This document shows, piece after piece, positions 5,634 through 5,744 of a DNA stretch of 5,744 bases (position 1 is its first letter; each line of letters starts with the position of its first letter). This DNA is from Flavobacteriaceae bacterium (lineage in GTDB: Bacteria > Bacteroidota > Bacteroidia > Flavobacteriales > Flavobacteriaceae), in NCBI GenBank assembly GCA_016780435.1, contig JADHLU010000069.1, forward strand, positions 1 to 5,744, in the 5' to 3' direction. The position numbers and the translations under genes were made by a program. The notes under the pieces were generated by a model that was given only the letters and a program-made list of their open reading frames with translations, made no database searches and was not told the DNA's origin.

Positions 5634-5744
5634 TTGAGGTGAATTCATTGGTAGCGCTTTTTTTGGGGCTGGCCCTGTTGCTGCTGCTCATTTTGAGATT
5701 TAGGCTTCCGGCCTTTCTCTCGTTGTTGATTTCGACCATAGCCA
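5630..5744 (+). CDS. gntP: GntP-family gluconate permease, N-terminus (runs off the right edge)
   Basis: The ATG at 5630 overlaps the gnd TGA by 4 bases (ATGA), and the frame stays open for 38 codons to the edge. The product begins MIEVNSLVALFLG, followed by a very leucine-rich membrane segment (residues about 7-22), the basic break RFRLPAF (23-29) and the beginning of a second hydrophobic segment. The pattern of a hydrophobic helix, then a polar/basic RFK-like turn with a small-residue helix after it, resembles the start of GntP/gluconate:H+ symporters as I remember them. Tight coupling to gntK and gnd makes gluconate the likely substrate. With only 38 residues, another inner-membrane carrier of sugar acids cannot be excluded. 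Confidence 0.7.
   Translation, partial: MIEVNSLVALFLGLALLLLLILRFRLPAFLSLLISTIA

Overview
The window looks like chromosome of a member of the Bacteroidota, probably in or near the Flavobacteriia. GC content is moderate and roughly even across genes. Gene starts lack a clear Shine-Dalgarno and tend to follow A-rich sequence. A perfect Bacteroidota-type -7 promoter box (TAnnTTTG) sits in front of the minus-strand gene, and the encoded AMP nucleosidase N-terminus resembles the short form I know from that phylum. The genus cannot be named from this sequence. I see no RNA gene, insertion sequence, CRISPR array or other mobile DNA, and no gene-free stretch longer than about 75 bases.

Layout. Bases 1-221 (minus strand) hold the 5' end of an AMP nucleosidase gene. 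A 72-bp divergent intergenic region (222-293) follows. All remaining genes are on the plus strand. The first block (294-3722) is an Nramp-fold (SLC11/LeuT-fold) membrane transporter followed by pxpA, pxpB and pxpC, the three subunits of the ATP-dependent prokaryotic 5-oxoprolinase. The second block (3760 to the right edge) is gluconokinase (gntK), a decarboxylating 6-phosphogluconate dehydrogenase (gnd) and the start of a GntP-family gluconate permease. Genes within each block abut or overlap by 4-13 bases. The two blocks are only 37 bp apart, so they may form one long transcript or two tandem units.

How the genes fit together. PxpABC would open 5-oxoproline (pyroglutamate, a damage product of glutamine and glutamate) to glutamate at the cost of ATP. 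The first gene of the operon would supply transport. The second block imports gluconate, phosphorylates it, and oxidatively decarboxylates 6-phosphogluconate to ribulose 5-phosphate plus reduced nicotinamide cofactor, feeding the pentose phosphate pathway. The two blocks share no obvious substrate. Both are small salvage or catabolic units for organic acids, and no regulator gene is visible.

Most worth a second look: (1) the Nramp-fold protein has lost the canonical metal-binding residues of TM1 and TM6 and lies in a 5-oxoprolinase operon, so it may carry something other than a transition metal, possibly 5-oxoproline; (2) its gene and pxpA are in the same frame, separated by one TGA, with a non-ATG start; (3) the 6-phosphogluconate dehydrogenase lacks the conserved substrate-phosphate-binding lysine motif. 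The enzyme families themselves are known, so I do not claim a wholly new system.
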